The translations under genes were made by a program, and so were the position numbers. The notes beneath the pieces were generated by a model that was not told where the DNA came from, ran no database searches, and saw nothing but the letters and a program-made list of their open reading frames with translations. Shown one piece after another: positions 1 through 9,242 of a stretch of DNA of 64,000 nucleotides (position 1 is the stretch's first letter; each line of letters opens with the position of its first letter). The stretch is taken from positions 620,001 to 684,000 of the forward strand of contig JAEERP010000001.1 of assembly GCA_016285885.1 (NCBI GenBank), read 5' to 3'. The DNA is from Paludibacteraceae bacterium. Its GTDB lineage: Bacteria > Bacteroidota > Bacteroidia > Bacteroidales > Paludibacteraceae.

Positions 1-52
1 ACAAATTGAGTGCAATATTACAAATATTCAAGGGAAATTTGAAATAATTATG

Positions 53-60
53 TAAATTTG
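53..60 (+). promoter_or_regulatory. Putative -7 box of the LysM gene promoter
   Basis: The sequence TAAATTTG matches the Bacteroidota -7 consensus TAnnTTTG and lies 21 bp before the ATG of the LysM protein gene. I see no clear TTTG at the expected 19-21 bp upstream, so this rests on the -7 box alone. Confidence 0.4.
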
Positions 61-81
61 CAACTCAAGTTTTAAGATATT

Positions 82-2142
82 ATGAGGAAATTTTTATGTA
101 GTGTAGTCGCTTGCTCATCCATGGTCATTTCAGCATGGTCTGTAGACTTGAATTATCCCAAGAAGGAGATAAACGGCAAGCAGTATTACGAGTATGTGGT
201 GCAAAAAAGCGAAGGCTTTTATTCCATAACGAAGAAATTCGGCGTGACTGAAGAGGAAATCAAATCGGTCAATCCAGGGACCGAGAATGGATTGACGCTA
301 AACGCAACCATCTTAATCCCCGTGAAGGCGGATTCCTACACCACACACGTAGTGGACAAGAAAGAGACGTTATACTCGTTGTCGAAGAAGTACGACGTCA
401 CCTACGATGATTTATATGCCCTCAATCCGTCACTGAAGAGTGATGGGTTAAAATATGGCACAGAGATAAAGATTCCTACCAAGAAGACCATTTCCGGGCA
501 AAACATGACGGTGAGCGACACGCTGCCTAAAGTGAAAAAGGAGGTGAAACCCTCTTTTGTGATCCGCGAGGTGAAAAAGGGTGAGACGCTATATGGCATT
601 TGCCGCGAGTATGGCATCACTTCCGAGGAGATCATCCGTCTAAACCCCGACGTGAAGGATGGTGTGAAGACGGGTCAAAAGTTGATCATTCCGCCTGTGC
701 ACGCCAACACAGCCCTCACGGAGAGCTCCGTTGAGAACAAAGTTCCCAAGGCGTTCAAATATCACAACGTGAAGAAGGGAGAGACGCTGTTCGGCATCTG
801 CCAAGAATACGGCGTGACCCAAGAGGAGGTGACCCGTTTGAATCCCAAACTGGCGGATGGACTGAAAGTCAATACGGTTTTGATCATCCCGCCAAGCGTC
901 AACGGTCCGGCGAACAAGGCTCAAACAGAAGGTTCCAACCTTGCAGAAAATGATTCGATTGCCGTGGATTCGGCCCCAGCGATCGTCTTCGTGCCTCAAA
1001 CCACTCCTAAAAAAGAGATCAACACGGCTATCATATTGCCTTTCCAACTCAAGAAATACTCCGAATCGGCTCCAATCGACGGAAACATGGATAAGTTCCT
1101 CGAGTTCTACCAGGGTGCCTTGTTGGCCATGGATAGCCTACGAAAGGCGGGCATATCCTTCAACATGAACATCTACGACTCGGGCGAGACAGAAGCCGAC
1201 ATGAACAAATTGTTGGAGAACCGTGAAATCGAGAAACTGGACTTCATGATGGGTCCAGCCTACACGGGACAGATCAAGGCCATGTCTGATTACACCAAGA
1301 TGCACGACGTGAAGATGGTGATTCCTTTCTCTTCCAAATCGGAAGAGACGGTCGCCAACCCGAACATTTTCCAAGTCAATACGCCGATCGACCAGCTGAG
1401 CTATCTGATGGCGGACATATTCATCAAGAACTTCTCGAACAAGAACATAGTTTTGGTCCGCTTCAACAACGCCAAAAACGACAAGAATGAATTCGGCGAC
1501 ACCTTGGCTTTCATGCTGAAGGAGCGTGGCGTAAGCTTCAGCCAGGTCAATTTCAGCACCTTATCCGCAATCAGGACGCAATTGGTTTCGAACAAGGAGA
1601 ACATCGTGGTGCCTTTAACCGCCAACCAGGTATCCCTGAGTCAGGTACTTCCTATGATCAACATGATGAATACGGATAAGAAGGAGGTCTCCATATTCGG
1701 ATTCTCCGAGTGGATGAATTACCCTAGCATCGCAAAGGATCTGTTCATCTTGGACACTTATATCATCACTCCGTTCTACACGGACTTCGAGAACCCACAG
1801 GTGGTGAACTACCTCAAGCAATTCAGGAAATACTATAACGCCGAGCCTGTCAATAGCCAACCTCAATATGGCATGTTGGGCTATGACATCGTGATGTACC
1901 TGACGGAGGCGATCTCCAAGTACGGACATGACTTCGAGCATGGCATGAATAAGATTCGCTACAACGGACTACAATCGCACTTCTTCTTCAACAAATTCGA
2001 GAAAGGTGGCTTCTACAACAGCAGTTTCATGCTGATGAAACACAACAGGAAAGACGGAGTAGTGCTGGTGGGCGGTTCTGTGCCTCAAGAAGTGAAACCG
2101 CTCTTGGAGAGACAAAAAGAGAAATCGGAAAAGAAAAAATAA
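82..2142 (+). CDS. LysM-domain protein with periplasmic-binding-protein-like C-terminal half
   Basis: This 686-aa exported protein starts with a signal peptide (MRKFLCSVVACSS...). It carries four LysM modules at about residues 38-82, 87-133, 158-205 and 226-272, each with the pattern V-x-K-x-E-T-L-Y-x-I and ending near a double proline or IP. LysM modules bind peptidoglycan. After a linker, residues from about 310 to 670 (beginning INTAIILPFQL) resemble a type 1 periplasmic binding fold of the kind used for amino-acid or lipoprotein-receptor domains, as in the LpoA-like family. I infer a cell-wall-anchored periplasmic protein; no ligand can be read. The next gene, for an outer-membrane barrel, follows by 25 bp on the same strand, so the two are probably co-transcribed. 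Confidence 0.85.
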   Translation: MRKFLCSVVACSSMVISAWSVDLNYPKKEINGKQYYEYVVQKSEGFYSITKKFGVTEEEIKSVNPGTENGLTLNATILIPVKADSYTTHVVDKKETLYSLSKKYDVTYDDLYALNPSLKSDGLKYGTEIKIPTKKTISGQNMTVSDTLPKVKKEVKPSFVIREVKKGETLYGICREYGITSEEIIRLNPDVKDGVKTGQKLIIPPVHANTALTESSVENKVPKAFKYHNVKKGETLFGICQEYGVTQEEVTRLNPKLADGLKVNTVLIIPPSVNGPANKAQTEGSNLAENDSIAVDSAPAIVFVPQTTPKKEINTAIILPFQLKKYSESAPIDGNMDKFLEFYQGALLAMDSLRKAGISFNMNIYDSGETEADMNKLLENREIEKLDFMMGPAYTGQIKAMSDYTKMHDVKMVIPFSSKSEETVANPNIFQVNTPIDQLSYLMADIFIKNFSNKNIVLVRFNNAKNDKNEFGDTLAFMLKERGVSFSQVNFSTLSAIRTQLVSNKENIVVPLTANQVSLSQVLPMINMMNTDKKEVSIFGFSEWMNYPSIAKDLFILDTYIITPFYTDFENPQVVNYLKQFRKYYNAEPVNSQPQYGMLGYDIVMYLTEAISKYGHDFEHGMNKIRYNGLQSHFFFNKFEKGGFYNSSFMLMKHNRKDGVVLVGGSVPQEVKPLLERQKEKSEKKK

Positions 2143-2167
2143 CCAGAGGGCTCGAAGAATAATTGAT

Positions 2168-2947
2168 ATGCGCAAACTTATCTTATTGACCACCTTGATT
2201 GTCGCCTTTGCCTCATTCTCTCATGGGCAACCGTTGCGACGTAACTTCCTTCAGGAGCTATCGATAGGTGTCAACGGAGGTGTCAATCTCACAAAAGTCA
2301 GTTTTCTTCATAACATGAACGATCGGCTCTACGAGTTGGGCGACCAGTCTCTATGGCAGGGTGGCCGATTCGGATTCGTCGTTAAATATATCCACCAAAA
2401 TCATTTTGGCATTCAAATAGAGGCCAATTTCGTTCAGGCTGGATGGTCAGAGAGATTCCACAACAACGCAGGTGTTTCCATGGTCAACGGATATGACCTG
2501 CAAGACGTCAAGCTGGGCAGAAGATTGGAATACATGGATATTCCTGCGCTCGCGCACATCTATTTCGGGCAAAGAAGGCTACGTTTCTTCGTGAATATGG
2601 GTCCTGAAATACGATTCATGACAAAGTACGGCGAGGTGAAATGGAACATTCCGGAGGATGATATACGTCGTGAGGCTTTCCAAGAGGGTGACAACCGTTT
2701 CAAGGAGCCACACCACACGACAGACTACGGATTGACGGGTGGGGGAGGCTTCGACCTCAGAATCGGCAAGATGGTCCATTTGCTGATCGAATGCCGATAT
2801 TCATATGGATTCGGAGATTTGTACGACAACAACAAATCAGACCTTTTCCAGCGCTCTAACAACCAAATGCTTGGCTTGATCGGTTCGGTGATGGTACCCG
2901 TCCTCAAATTCAAGGAAAACAAAAGCGAATCCAACGAACAAGAATGA
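2168..2947 (+). CDS. PorT-family outer-membrane beta-barrel protein
   Basis: The 259-aa product has an N-terminal signal peptide ending near FSHGQ, then alternating amphipathic strands typical of a small outer-membrane barrel (GVNGGVNLT, FGFVVKYIHQNHFGIQIEANF, RLRFFVNMGPEIRF, LLIECRYSYGFGDL). This matches the outer-membrane beta-barrel/PorT-like family common in Bacteroidota. PorT itself takes part in T9SS function, but the family is broad and I cannot assign that role here. It lies 25 bp after the LysM gene, which suggests a joint envelope function. A hairpin at 2986-3023 follows. Confidence 0.7.
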   Translation: MRKLILLTTLIVAFASFSHGQPLRRNFLQELSIGVNGGVNLTKVSFLHNMNDRLYELGDQSLWQGGRFGFVVKYIHQNHFGIQIEANFVQAGWSERFHNNAGVSMVNGYDLQDVKLGRRLEYMDIPALAHIYFGQRRLRFFVNMGPEIRFMTKYGEVKWNIPEDDIRREAFQEGDNRFKEPHHTTDYGLTGGGGFDLRIGKMVHLLIECRYSYGFGDLYDNNKSDLFQRSNNQMLGLIGSVMVPVLKFKENKSESNEQE

Positions 2948-2985
2948 CGATTCCCTTCTTGGATAATAGAAGCGGACATCTAAGA

Positions 2986-3023
2986 GCAAAAAAAAGACAG
3001 CCCATCAGAGCTGCCTTTTTTGC
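2986..3023. terminator. Bidirectional intrinsic terminator between barrel gene and SDR gene
   Basis: An A-rich arm with GACAGC pairs with GCTGCC followed by T6. Read on the minus strand, the single mismatch becomes a G-U pair and the hairpin is followed by T8, so it is strongest for the SDR gene but can serve both converging genes. Confidence 0.7.
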
Positions 3024-3052
3024 TTTATGTCGAATGTAATATTAGAAGGCCC

Positions 3053-3778
3053 TTAGACTCTTGCCAACGCCTCATCCAGCGTAAGACCAGCATAGTCCTG
3101 CGCGGAGAAAAGTCTTCCGCTCTTCTTGTCGTTAACGAACGCTCCAAGCACCATGCCCGGTATAGAAGAGTCAGGATCGTTTGGCGCCTTTGGTCCACCA
3201 AGGTCTGTCCTGCACCAGCCCGGATCCGCCAAACTGATGATGACATCCGTTCCGTCCACCGTACCCGCCAAATCGGTCGTCACCTTATCAAGGGCCGCCT
3301 TGCTTGCGGAATAACCCGCTTGTTCAGGCTCGTTCTTGATACCGCTGGTCGTATTGATCACCCTACCAAACCCACGCTTGATCATATCAGGCACGAAAGC
3401 GTAGCAGAGCATCATAGGAGCAATGGTGTTGATGTAAAAGCTCGTGGCGTAATCATCCACAGGAGTACTGAAATATTGCGTTCTGTAGGCGATTTGAACC
3501 GCCGCGTTGTTGAAGAGCAAATCCACCTGCGTGCCCTTCTCCTTTATCTCCTTGATCATCGCCTCCACCTGCTTAGGGTCGGAGAGCTCTGCCGCCACGC
3601 AATAGGCCTCAACGCCCATCGCCTTCACCTCCGCCAACACGTCTCTCGTGTGGTCTAAACTACGGCTATGAAGGATCAAATTGCACCCCTCAGCCGCCAT
3701 GAATTTTGTCACTCTGTAACCGATTCCTCTATTGGCACCCGTGATGAGTGCCCATTTCCCTCTTACATTAGTTTTCAT
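3053..3778 (-). CDS. Short-chain dehydrogenase/reductase (SDR)
   Basis: A 241-aa classical SDR oxidoreductase using NAD(P)H. The Rossmann nucleotide motif TGANRGIG is at residues 13-20, the structural NNA at 90-92, the catalytic serine in NTTSG at about 145, and the catalytic pair Tyr156/Lys160 in YSASK. The basic residues after the glycine motif (HSRSLDHTR) favour NADP, which is an inference. The substrate cannot be read. It is transcribed alone, converging with the barrel gene and diverging from the rubrerythrin gene across 196 bp that contain an inverted repeat. Confidence 0.85.
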   Translation of the reverse strand: MKTNVRGKWALITGANRGIGYRVTKFMAAEGCNLILHSRSLDHTRDVLAEVKAMGVEAYCVAAELSDPKQVEAMIKEIKEKGTQVDLLFNNAAVQIAYRTQYFSTPVDDYATSFYINTIAPMMLCYAFVPDMIKRGFGRVINTTSGIKNEPEQAGYSASKAALDKVTTDLAGTVDGTDVIISLADPGWCRTDLGGPKAPNDPDSSIPGMVLGAFVNDKKSGRLFSAQDYAGLTLDEALARV

Positions 3779-3877
3779 AACAACTTTTTTCTAGTAAAAC
3801 ATTATACTTTAATAACGTCGCGAAGATAAATATTTATAGCAGTTTTTTTGTCACATGACATAAAATTTGTAACTTTA

Positions 3878-3897
3878 CGTTGTTATGGGTAATAACG
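3878..3897. promoter_or_regulatory. Inverted repeat, possible operator between SDR and rubrerythrin genes
   Basis: CGTTGTTA and TAATAACG form an 8-bp arm pair with one mismatch around a TGGG spacer. A further copy of TAATAACG is at 3810-3817. Both sites lie in the divergent intergenic region, a good place for a shared regulator. No regulator is identified. Confidence 0.3.
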
Positions 3898-3974
3898 CAG
3901 CGATTTTGAAACGCATTATATAACAGTATTGAAACGAGTATTTTTTATTATATCAACTATTTTAAAGTATTTTT

Positions 3975-4526
3975 ATGGCTAAGTTTATTTGTACAGTATG
4001 TGGTTATGTCCACGAAGGTGATTCAGCTCCGGAAAAATGTCCTCAATGTAAGGTGCCAGCCTCTAAGTTCAAGAAATTGGAAGAGTCTGACGAGGCCCTT
4101 TCATTCGTTACCGAGCACGTGATTGGCGTGGCTAAGGGTTGCGACGATGAGATGATCAAGGATTTGAACGCCCACTTCAACGGAGAGTGTTCAGAAGTAG
4201 GCATGTATCTCGCGATGAGTCGTCAGGCTGACAGGGAAGGTTATCCTGAGATCGCGGAGGCTTTCAAACGTTATGCATGGGAGGAGGCTGAACATGCCGC
4301 TAAATTCGCCGAACTCTTAGGAGATGTCGTTTGGGACACAAAGACGAACTTAGAGAAGCGTAAAAATGCGGAAGCGGGTGCTTGCGAGGACAAGATGCGT
4401 ATCGCTAAGCGTGCGAAGGAGTTGAACTTGGACGCCATCCACGACACCGTACACGAAATGGCCAAAGACGAGGCCCGCCACGGCAAAGGCTTCGAAGGCT
4501 TATACAACCGTTATTTCAAAAAATAA
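3975..4526 (+). CDS. Rubredoxin-rubrerythrin fusion (reverse rubrerythrin type peroxidase)
   Basis: The 183-aa protein begins with a rubredoxin-like iron site (C6, C9, C22, C25 in the two CxxC pairs) and continues as a ferritin-like four-helix di-iron domain with Glu/His ligands in GECSEVG, WEEAEHA and DEARHGK. Having the rubredoxin part first is the reverse of classical rubrerythrin. Members of this family reduce hydrogen peroxide or oxygen with electrons from NAD(P)H and protect anaerobes against oxygen. The start is the ATG preceded by an AT-rich leader. The YhcH gene begins 6 bp after the stop, so the two are probably one transcript. Confidence 0.88.
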   Translation: MAKFICTVCGYVHEGDSAPEKCPQCKVPASKFKKLEESDEALSFVTEHVIGVAKGCDDEMIKDLNAHFNGECSEVGMYLAMSRQADREGYPEIAEAFKRYAWEEAEHAAKFAELLGDVVWDTKTNLEKRKNAEAGACEDKMRIAKRAKELNLDAIHDTVHEMAKDEARHGKGFEGLYNRYFKK

Positions 4527-4532
4527 AAGACC

Positions 4533-4973
4533 ATGGTAATAGACTCTCTGGATAATCTGTTGTCGTACGTCTCCCTGCACCCACGGTTCGAGCTGGCGTT
4601 CGATTTTATCCGTCAATTGGATTTCTCCAAACTGAAGAAAGGCCGCATCGTGGTGGACGATGACATCTACATCAATGTGGATGAAATTCCTTTGCGGCCA
4701 CTGGAAGGTGCTCGGTACGAGACGCATGACGCCTATATCGACATCCAAATACCCCTCACAAATAATGAAATCGTTGGTTATGCGGATCGAAACGCTTTAG
4801 GCGCACCCGCCGAGGTTCACAAAGACAAGGACATCGCCTTCTATGATGCGCCATTGTCGTCATCCGTGGAACTGAAGGTGGGGTCCTTCGCAATATTCTT
4901 TCCTCAAGACGGTCACATGCCCATCATAGGGGAGGGAATAACAAAAAAGATAGTTGTAAAAGTGAGAGTCTAA
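4533..4973 (+). CDS. YhcH/YjgK/YiaL family protein (DUF386)
   Basis: A 146-aa cupin-like protein of the YhcH/YjgK/YiaL family. The C-terminal FFPQDGHMP with its histidine and the acidic EVHKDKDIAFY segment match the family's metal-binding pocket. In other bacteria relatives sit in sugar-acid or sialic-acid operons and may be sugar isomerases or anomerases, but the reaction is poorly known. Here it follows the rubrerythrin gene by only 6 bp, an unusual partner. A strong shared terminator separates it from the converging IMP dehydrogenase gene. Confidence 0.85.
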   Translation: MVIDSLDNLLSYVSLHPRFELAFDFIRQLDFSKLKKGRIVVDDDIYINVDEIPLRPLEGARYETHDAYIDIQIPLTNNEIVGYADRNALGAPAEVHKDKDIAFYDAPLSSSVELKVGSFAIFFPQDGHMPIIGEGITKKIVVKVRV

Positions 4974-4995
4974 CCATCATGCGATAATGGATAAA

Positions 4996-5030
4996 AGAAG
5001 AGGCGTGCCACTGAGTGGTACGCCTCTTCT
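4996..5030. terminator. Convergent intrinsic terminator
   Basis: AGAAGAGGCGTGCCAC pairs with GTGGTACGCCTCTTCT (one G-U) around a 3-base loop. It lies between the ends of the YhcH gene and the IMP dehydrogenase gene and can serve both. Confidence 0.8.
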
Positions 5031-5056
5031 ATTTCATGAAAGCACTCCCGATAGGA

Positions 5057-6550
5057 TTAGCCTTGCTCCTTCAAAATAACGTCGTGAGCACCGCCCTCGA
5101 TGATGGAAGTGGAAGAGACCATGGTGATCTTCGCCTTCTCCTGCAACTCAGGAATGGTAAGTGAACCGCAGCTACACATTGTGGAGATGATCTTGCCCAA
5201 CGTCTGGTTCAAGTTATCCTTCATCTTACCTGCGTACGGCACGTAGCTGTCTACGCCCTCCTCGAACTTCAAAGCGGCGCTTCCGCCCATGTCGTAGCGT
5301 TGCCAGTTCTTCGCGCGGTTGGAGCCCTCGCCCCAATACTCCTTCACGATTCTGTTACCGATGGTCAACTTCTTAGTAGGAGACTCGTCGAAACGGGCGA
5401 AGTAACGTCCCATCATGAGGAAGTCCGCACCCATCGCCAAAGCCAACACCATATGGTAATCGTGCACAAGGCCACCATCGCTACAGATAGGCACGTAGAT
5501 GCCAGTCTTCTCGAAATATTCGGCCCTCGCCTTAGCCACGTCCATGAGAGCGGTCGCCTGACCTCTACCGATACCCTTTTGCTCACGGGTGATACAAATG
5601 GAACCACCACCGATACCCACCTTGATGAAGTCCGCACCAGCCTCTACGAGGTAGTTGAAGCCTTCAGCGTCCACAACGTTACCGGCACCCACCTTCACCT
5701 TGTCTCCGTATTTAGACTTGATCCAGCCTAATGTCTCCTTTTGCCACTCCGAGAAACCATCGGAAGAGTCGATGCAAAGCACATCCACACCAGCCTCAAC
5801 CAAGGCAGGGACACGCTTCTCGTAGTCACGCGAGTTGATACCTGCGCCAACCAACAACTTCTTGTCGCTGTCAGAGAGCTCGTTAGGGTTCTCGTGGTGG
5901 CTGTTATAATCTTTTCTGAACACGAAGTATTGCAAATTACCTTTGTCGTCCACAATAGGCAAAGTGTTCAGTTTATGTTCCCAAATGATTTGGTTCGCCT
6001 CGGAAAGAGTGATACCCAACTTTCCGACCGTCAATTTCTCGAACGGAGTCATGAAATTCTTCACAGGAGACGAGAGGTCCTCCTTGTCAGCACGGTAGTC
6101 ACGGCTGGTCAACAAACCCTCCAACTTACCATTAGGCGTACCATCCGAAGTGACACCGATGGTGGAGTGGCCCGTGAGGCCGATCAAGCTGATCGCATCC
6201 GCCAAGGTCGTGTCAGGTTTAACGTTCGTGTCGCTGATCACGAAACCAGCCTTGAAGTTCTTCACCCTTCTGACCATCTCGGCTTGAGACTCGATCGGTT
6301 GGGAACCGAAGATGAAGGAGAGACCACCATTCCTCGCCAATTCGATGGCAAGGCCCGAATCAGACACAGCCTGCATGATGGCAGAAACGAACGGGATGTT
6401 CAGGTTAATAGCTGATTTTTCGCCCTTCTTAAACTTCACTAGCGGCGTTTTGAGCGACACGTTGCTCGGGATACACTCTTTTGTCGTCAATCCGGGGATG
6501 AGCAGGAACTCTCCGAATGTTCTTGACACGTCATTTAGAATCTTGGCCAT
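5057..6550 (-). CDS. guaB: IMP dehydrogenase, variant family
   Basis: A 497-aa TIM-barrel enzyme with an inserted CBS region at about residues 95-210. The catalytic loop [17 protein letters not shown] carries the cysteine that attacks IMP, and GAGNVV, SDGG and MMGRYF are the phosphate and flap-region motifs. IMP dehydrogenase makes XMP from IMP with NAD, the committed step to GMP. The loop, the N-terminus ([16 protein letters not shown]) and the C-terminus ([13 protein letters not shown]) differ from the classical GuaB and fit a second subfamily seen in Bacteroidales and Clostridia. Many such genomes also carry a classical guaB elsewhere, so this may be a paralogue. Confidence 0.85.
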   Translation of the reverse strand: MAKILNDVSRTFGEFLLIPGLTTKECIPSNVSLKTPLVKFKKGEKSAINLNIPFVSAIMQAVSDSGLAIELARNGGLSFIFGSQPIESQAEMVRRVKNFKAGFVISDTNVKPDTTLADAISLIGLTGHSTIGVTSDGTPNGKLEGLLTSRDYRADKEDLSSPVKNFMTPFEKLTVGKLGITLSEANQIIWEHKLNTLPIVDDKGNLQYFVFRKDYNSHHENPNELSDSDKKLLVGAGINSRDYEKRVPALVEAGVDVLCIDSSDGFSEWQKETLGWIKSKYGDKVKVGAGNVVDAEGFNYLVEAGADFIKVGIGGGSICITREQKGIGRGQATALMDVAKARAEYFEKTGIYVPICSDGGLVHDYHMVLALAMGADFLMMGRYFARFDESPTKKLTIGNRIVKEYWGEGSNRAKNWQRYDMGGSAALKFEEGVDSYVPYAGKMKDNLNQTLGKIISTMCSCGSLTIPELQEKAKITMVSSTSIIEGGAHDVILKEQG

Positions 6551-6593
6551 ATACGTTATCTTTTTGTTACTTTTCTTTCCATGAAAAATTTTG

Positions 6594-6601
6594 CAAATTT
6601 A
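6594..6601 (-). promoter_or_regulatory. Putative -7 box for the IMP dehydrogenase gene
   Basis: On the minus strand TAAATTTG matches TAnnTTTG, 44 bp before the ATG. No consensus -33 element is evident. Confidence 0.4.
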
Positions 6602-6670
6602 CATATTTTCCCGTTAAATCTATACTTGGTTTGGGAAAAATATCGGAAGGAATGGGGCAGTTCGTTTCGC

Positions 6671-7600
6671 TCACTTCATAATCAGTCTGCCTTGGCGGGT
6701 GTTCCGTTCCTCCAACCGCTTCTCCAGTTTGGCGGTGAACTCGTAGTTCTTCAATCCCCAATCAGGTGCCACCAACAGATCTTTCGGAGATTGCGAGACG
6801 AACCTTTCGACCACGATCGAAGGGGGCAACAGTTCCAGAAAATCTATGACAAGCTCGATGTACTCGTCCGCCGTGAAGAGGTGGAACCACTCGGGATGTT
6901 CCCTATACTGCCGCTCCATGACCGTTCCCTTGATAATCTGTAGCTGATGCAACTTGATTGTGTCGAGGGGCAATTCCGCCATCCTTCGCGCATGCTCCAG
7001 CATGGTATCCTTGCTCTCCAAGGGAAGACCGAGGATGAGGTGGGCACAAGTATGCACCCCGGTGGCGTCAGTTCTCCGTATCGTCTGTCTCGCCTCCTCG
7101 AAGAGATGGCCCCGGTTGATGAGACGCAGCGTGTCGTCGTCCGTAGACTCCACACCATACTCCACCATCACATATTTCCTTTGGGACAATTGGGAGAGGT
7201 AGTCCAACAAATCGTCCGCCATGCAGTCGGGACGCGTACCAAGGATCAGTCCATCCACAAGCGGGTGGGAGAGAGCCTCCTCGTATTTGGCGATGAGACG
7301 GGAAGTCTCTCCGTACGTGTTCGTGTAAGACTGGAAATAGGCCAGATAGCGCATGGATTTATATTTTCTGCTAAAAAAGGCGATACCCTCTTCGATTTGT
7401 TGGGTGATGCCATGTGCGGAGAGACAGTAATCAGGGTGGAACGTACGGTTGTTACAATACGTGCAACCACCCAGAGAGATGGTCCCGTCACGGTTCGGGC
7501 ACGAGAAACCTCCGTTGACAGAAATTTTCTGCATTTTATGAGGAAAAATTTCCATCAAATAGGTTGAAAAATCAGAATATCTTTTTCTATCTGGCAACAT
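6671..7600 (-). CDS. TIGR01212-family radical SAM protein (YhcC-like)
   Basis: The product is about 309 aa if it starts at the ATG of MLPDRKRYSD; an upstream in-frame ATG at 7639 would add a 13-aa tail that looks unlike the family. The radical SAM cluster cysteines are in CPNRDG and GGCTYCNN, with an Elp3-like spacing, followed by GTRPDC, YGVESTDD and LILGLPLES motifs. TIGR01212 proteins (YhcC in E. coli) are widespread radical SAM enzymes without a settled reaction. It is divergent from the DUF4301 gene and stands alone. Confidence 0.88.
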   Translation of the reverse strand: MLPDRKRYSDFSTYLMEIFPHKMQKISVNGGFSCPNRDGTISLGGCTYCNNRTFHPDYCLSAHGITQQIEEGIAFFSRKYKSMRYLAYFQSYTNTYGETSRLIAKYEEALSHPLVDGLILGTRPDCMADDLLDYLSQLSQRKYVMVEYGVESTDDDTLRLINRGHLFEEARQTIRRTDATGVHTCAHLILGLPLESKDTMLEHARRMAELPLDTIKLHQLQIIKGTVMERQYREHPEWFHLFTADEYIELVIDFLELLPPSIVVERFVSQSPKDLLVAPDWGLKNYEFTAKLEKRLEERNTRQGRLIMK

Positions 7601-7688
7601 ACTTTGCGAAATCACGCTTATTTTTACAAAAATAACCATTTTACTATTGATTCATACATGTTTTTTTGTTACATTAGCAGAAAATTAT

Positions 7689-9242
7689 ATGAGCATGATG
7701 TTGACGGATGTGGATATTAAATTTTTAGATGAAAAAGGCATTTCCAAAGAGAACTTTGAGGAACAGCTTTCCCGCTTTAAGAATGGGTTCCCATATATCA
7801 AAGTGGAACGGGCGGCGGTTGTGCCTGAAGGGATTTCCGTATTGGAAGAATCTGACCGTAGAGAATGTATTGATGTGTGGCGTGATTACCTGACGCAGGA
7901 CAAATTGATCATCAAGTTTATCCCTTCATCGGGAGCGGCGAGCCGTATGTTCAAAAGTCTATACGAGTTTTTGAGCAAGGGAGAGAATGTATTGAACAAC
8001 AAGGACGTGAAATATTTCATAGACAATCTGGAGAATTTCGCCTTCCTAAACTCCCTGAACTCTAAGTGTAAACGAAACGAAGGGATTGACGCTATCGCCC
8101 TGAGAGACAGGGGTAGGTATGTGGACATAGTGAATAACCTGCTGGGGAAGAAGGGCCTGAATTACGGATTCCTGCCCAAGGGCCTACTGCTCTTCCACGA
8201 TTATGAGGATGGCGCAAGGACGCCTTTCGAAGAGCATCTCGTGGAGAGTTCCATGTACGCCAAAAACAGCCGTGGCGAAGTAAACCTGCATTTCACCGTT
8301 TCTGACGAGCACTTGCCTTACTTCAAGGCTTTGTGGGAAAGCAAAAAGGATAACTTGTCTTACCGTTACGGGGCTGACTTCAACGTCACCTTCTCCGTAC
8401 AGGATCATGCAACGGACACCGTTGCGGTGGACATGAACAACCAACCGCTAAGGGACGAGAACGGCCAGTTGGTTTTTCGTCCGGGCGGACATGGCGCACT
8501 GCTGTCGAACCTGAACGACATCAATGCGGACATCATATTTATTAAGAATATAGACAACGTTTCACCAGACATATACAAACAACCTACCATAGAAAATAAA
8601 TTCATATTGGCGGGTATGCTGGTCAAACTGCAAAAGACGATATACGAATACCACGCCGCATTAGAGGCTGGCAACTCTCTTTCCGACGACAATGTCCAGA
8701 AGATGCTGGACTTCTGCCAAAAGAAGTTGGGCGTCACAAATAAGTTTAATCCGTTGGATACAAAGGCGGACAAAATCGCCTACCTCAAGATGGTGCTCGA
8801 CAGACCGTTACGCGTCTGTGGCATGGTGAAGAACCAGGGGGAACCGGGTGGGGGACCATACATGTGCCAAAACCCGAATGGCACCGTCTCCGCACAGATT
8901 CTGGAGAGCTCACAATTCGACGAAAACAACGAAGAGCAGATGTCTATCCTTCAGAATGCGACACACTTCAACCCTGTCGATATCGTTTGCGGCGTGAAAA
9001 ACTACAAAGGAGAGAAATATGACCTAACCCAATACGTGGATCCAAACACAGGTTTCATCTCCATAAAATCCAAGAATGGAAAGGATCTGAAAGCATTGGA
9101 ACTTCCTGGCTTATGGAACGGAGCCATGTCCAACTGGAACACTATCTTCGTAGAGGTTCCAGTTGAGACCTTCTGCCCCGTTAAAGTCATCAACGATCTT
9201 CTTCGTCAGGAACATCAGTCCATTCAGCAGGAAGTTTGCTGA
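7689..9242 (+). CDS. DUF4301 domain protein
   Basis: The product is about 517 aa from the ATG of MSMMLTDVD; an upstream ATG at 7647 is in frame but adds an unlikely stretch. It belongs to DUF4301, a family nearly confined to Bacteroidota. Visible features are FIPSSGAASRMFK near residue 80, a phosphate-loop-like stretch, FRPGGHGALLSNLN in the middle, and GEPGGGPYMC, which together resemble a nucleotidyltransferase or UTP-sugar pyrophosphorylase-like fold. That is an inference; no activity is established. Its 3' end overlaps the converging DUF4249 gene by 53 bp. Confidence 0.8.
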   Translation: MSMMLTDVDIKFLDEKGISKENFEEQLSRFKNGFPYIKVERAAVVPEGISVLEESDRRECIDVWRDYLTQDKLIIKFIPSSGAASRMFKSLYEFLSKGENVLNNKDVKYFIDNLENFAFLNSLNSKCKRNEGIDAIALRDRGRYVDIVNNLLGKKGLNYGFLPKGLLLFHDYEDGARTPFEEHLVESSMYAKNSRGEVNLHFTVSDEHLPYFKALWESKKDNLSYRYGADFNVTFSVQDHATDTVAVDMNNQPLRDENGQLVFRPGGHGALLSNLNDINADIIFIKNIDNVSPDIYKQPTIENKFILAGMLVKLQKTIYEYHAALEAGNSLSDDNVQKMLDFCQKKLGVTNKFNPLDTKADKIAYLKMVLDRPLRVCGMVKNQGEPGGGPYMCQNPNGTVSAQILESSQFDENNEEQMSILQNATHFNPVDIVCGVKNYKGEKYDLTQYVDPNTGFISIKSKNGKDLKALELPGLWNGAMSNWNTIFVEVPVETFCPVKVINDLLRQEHQSIQQEVC

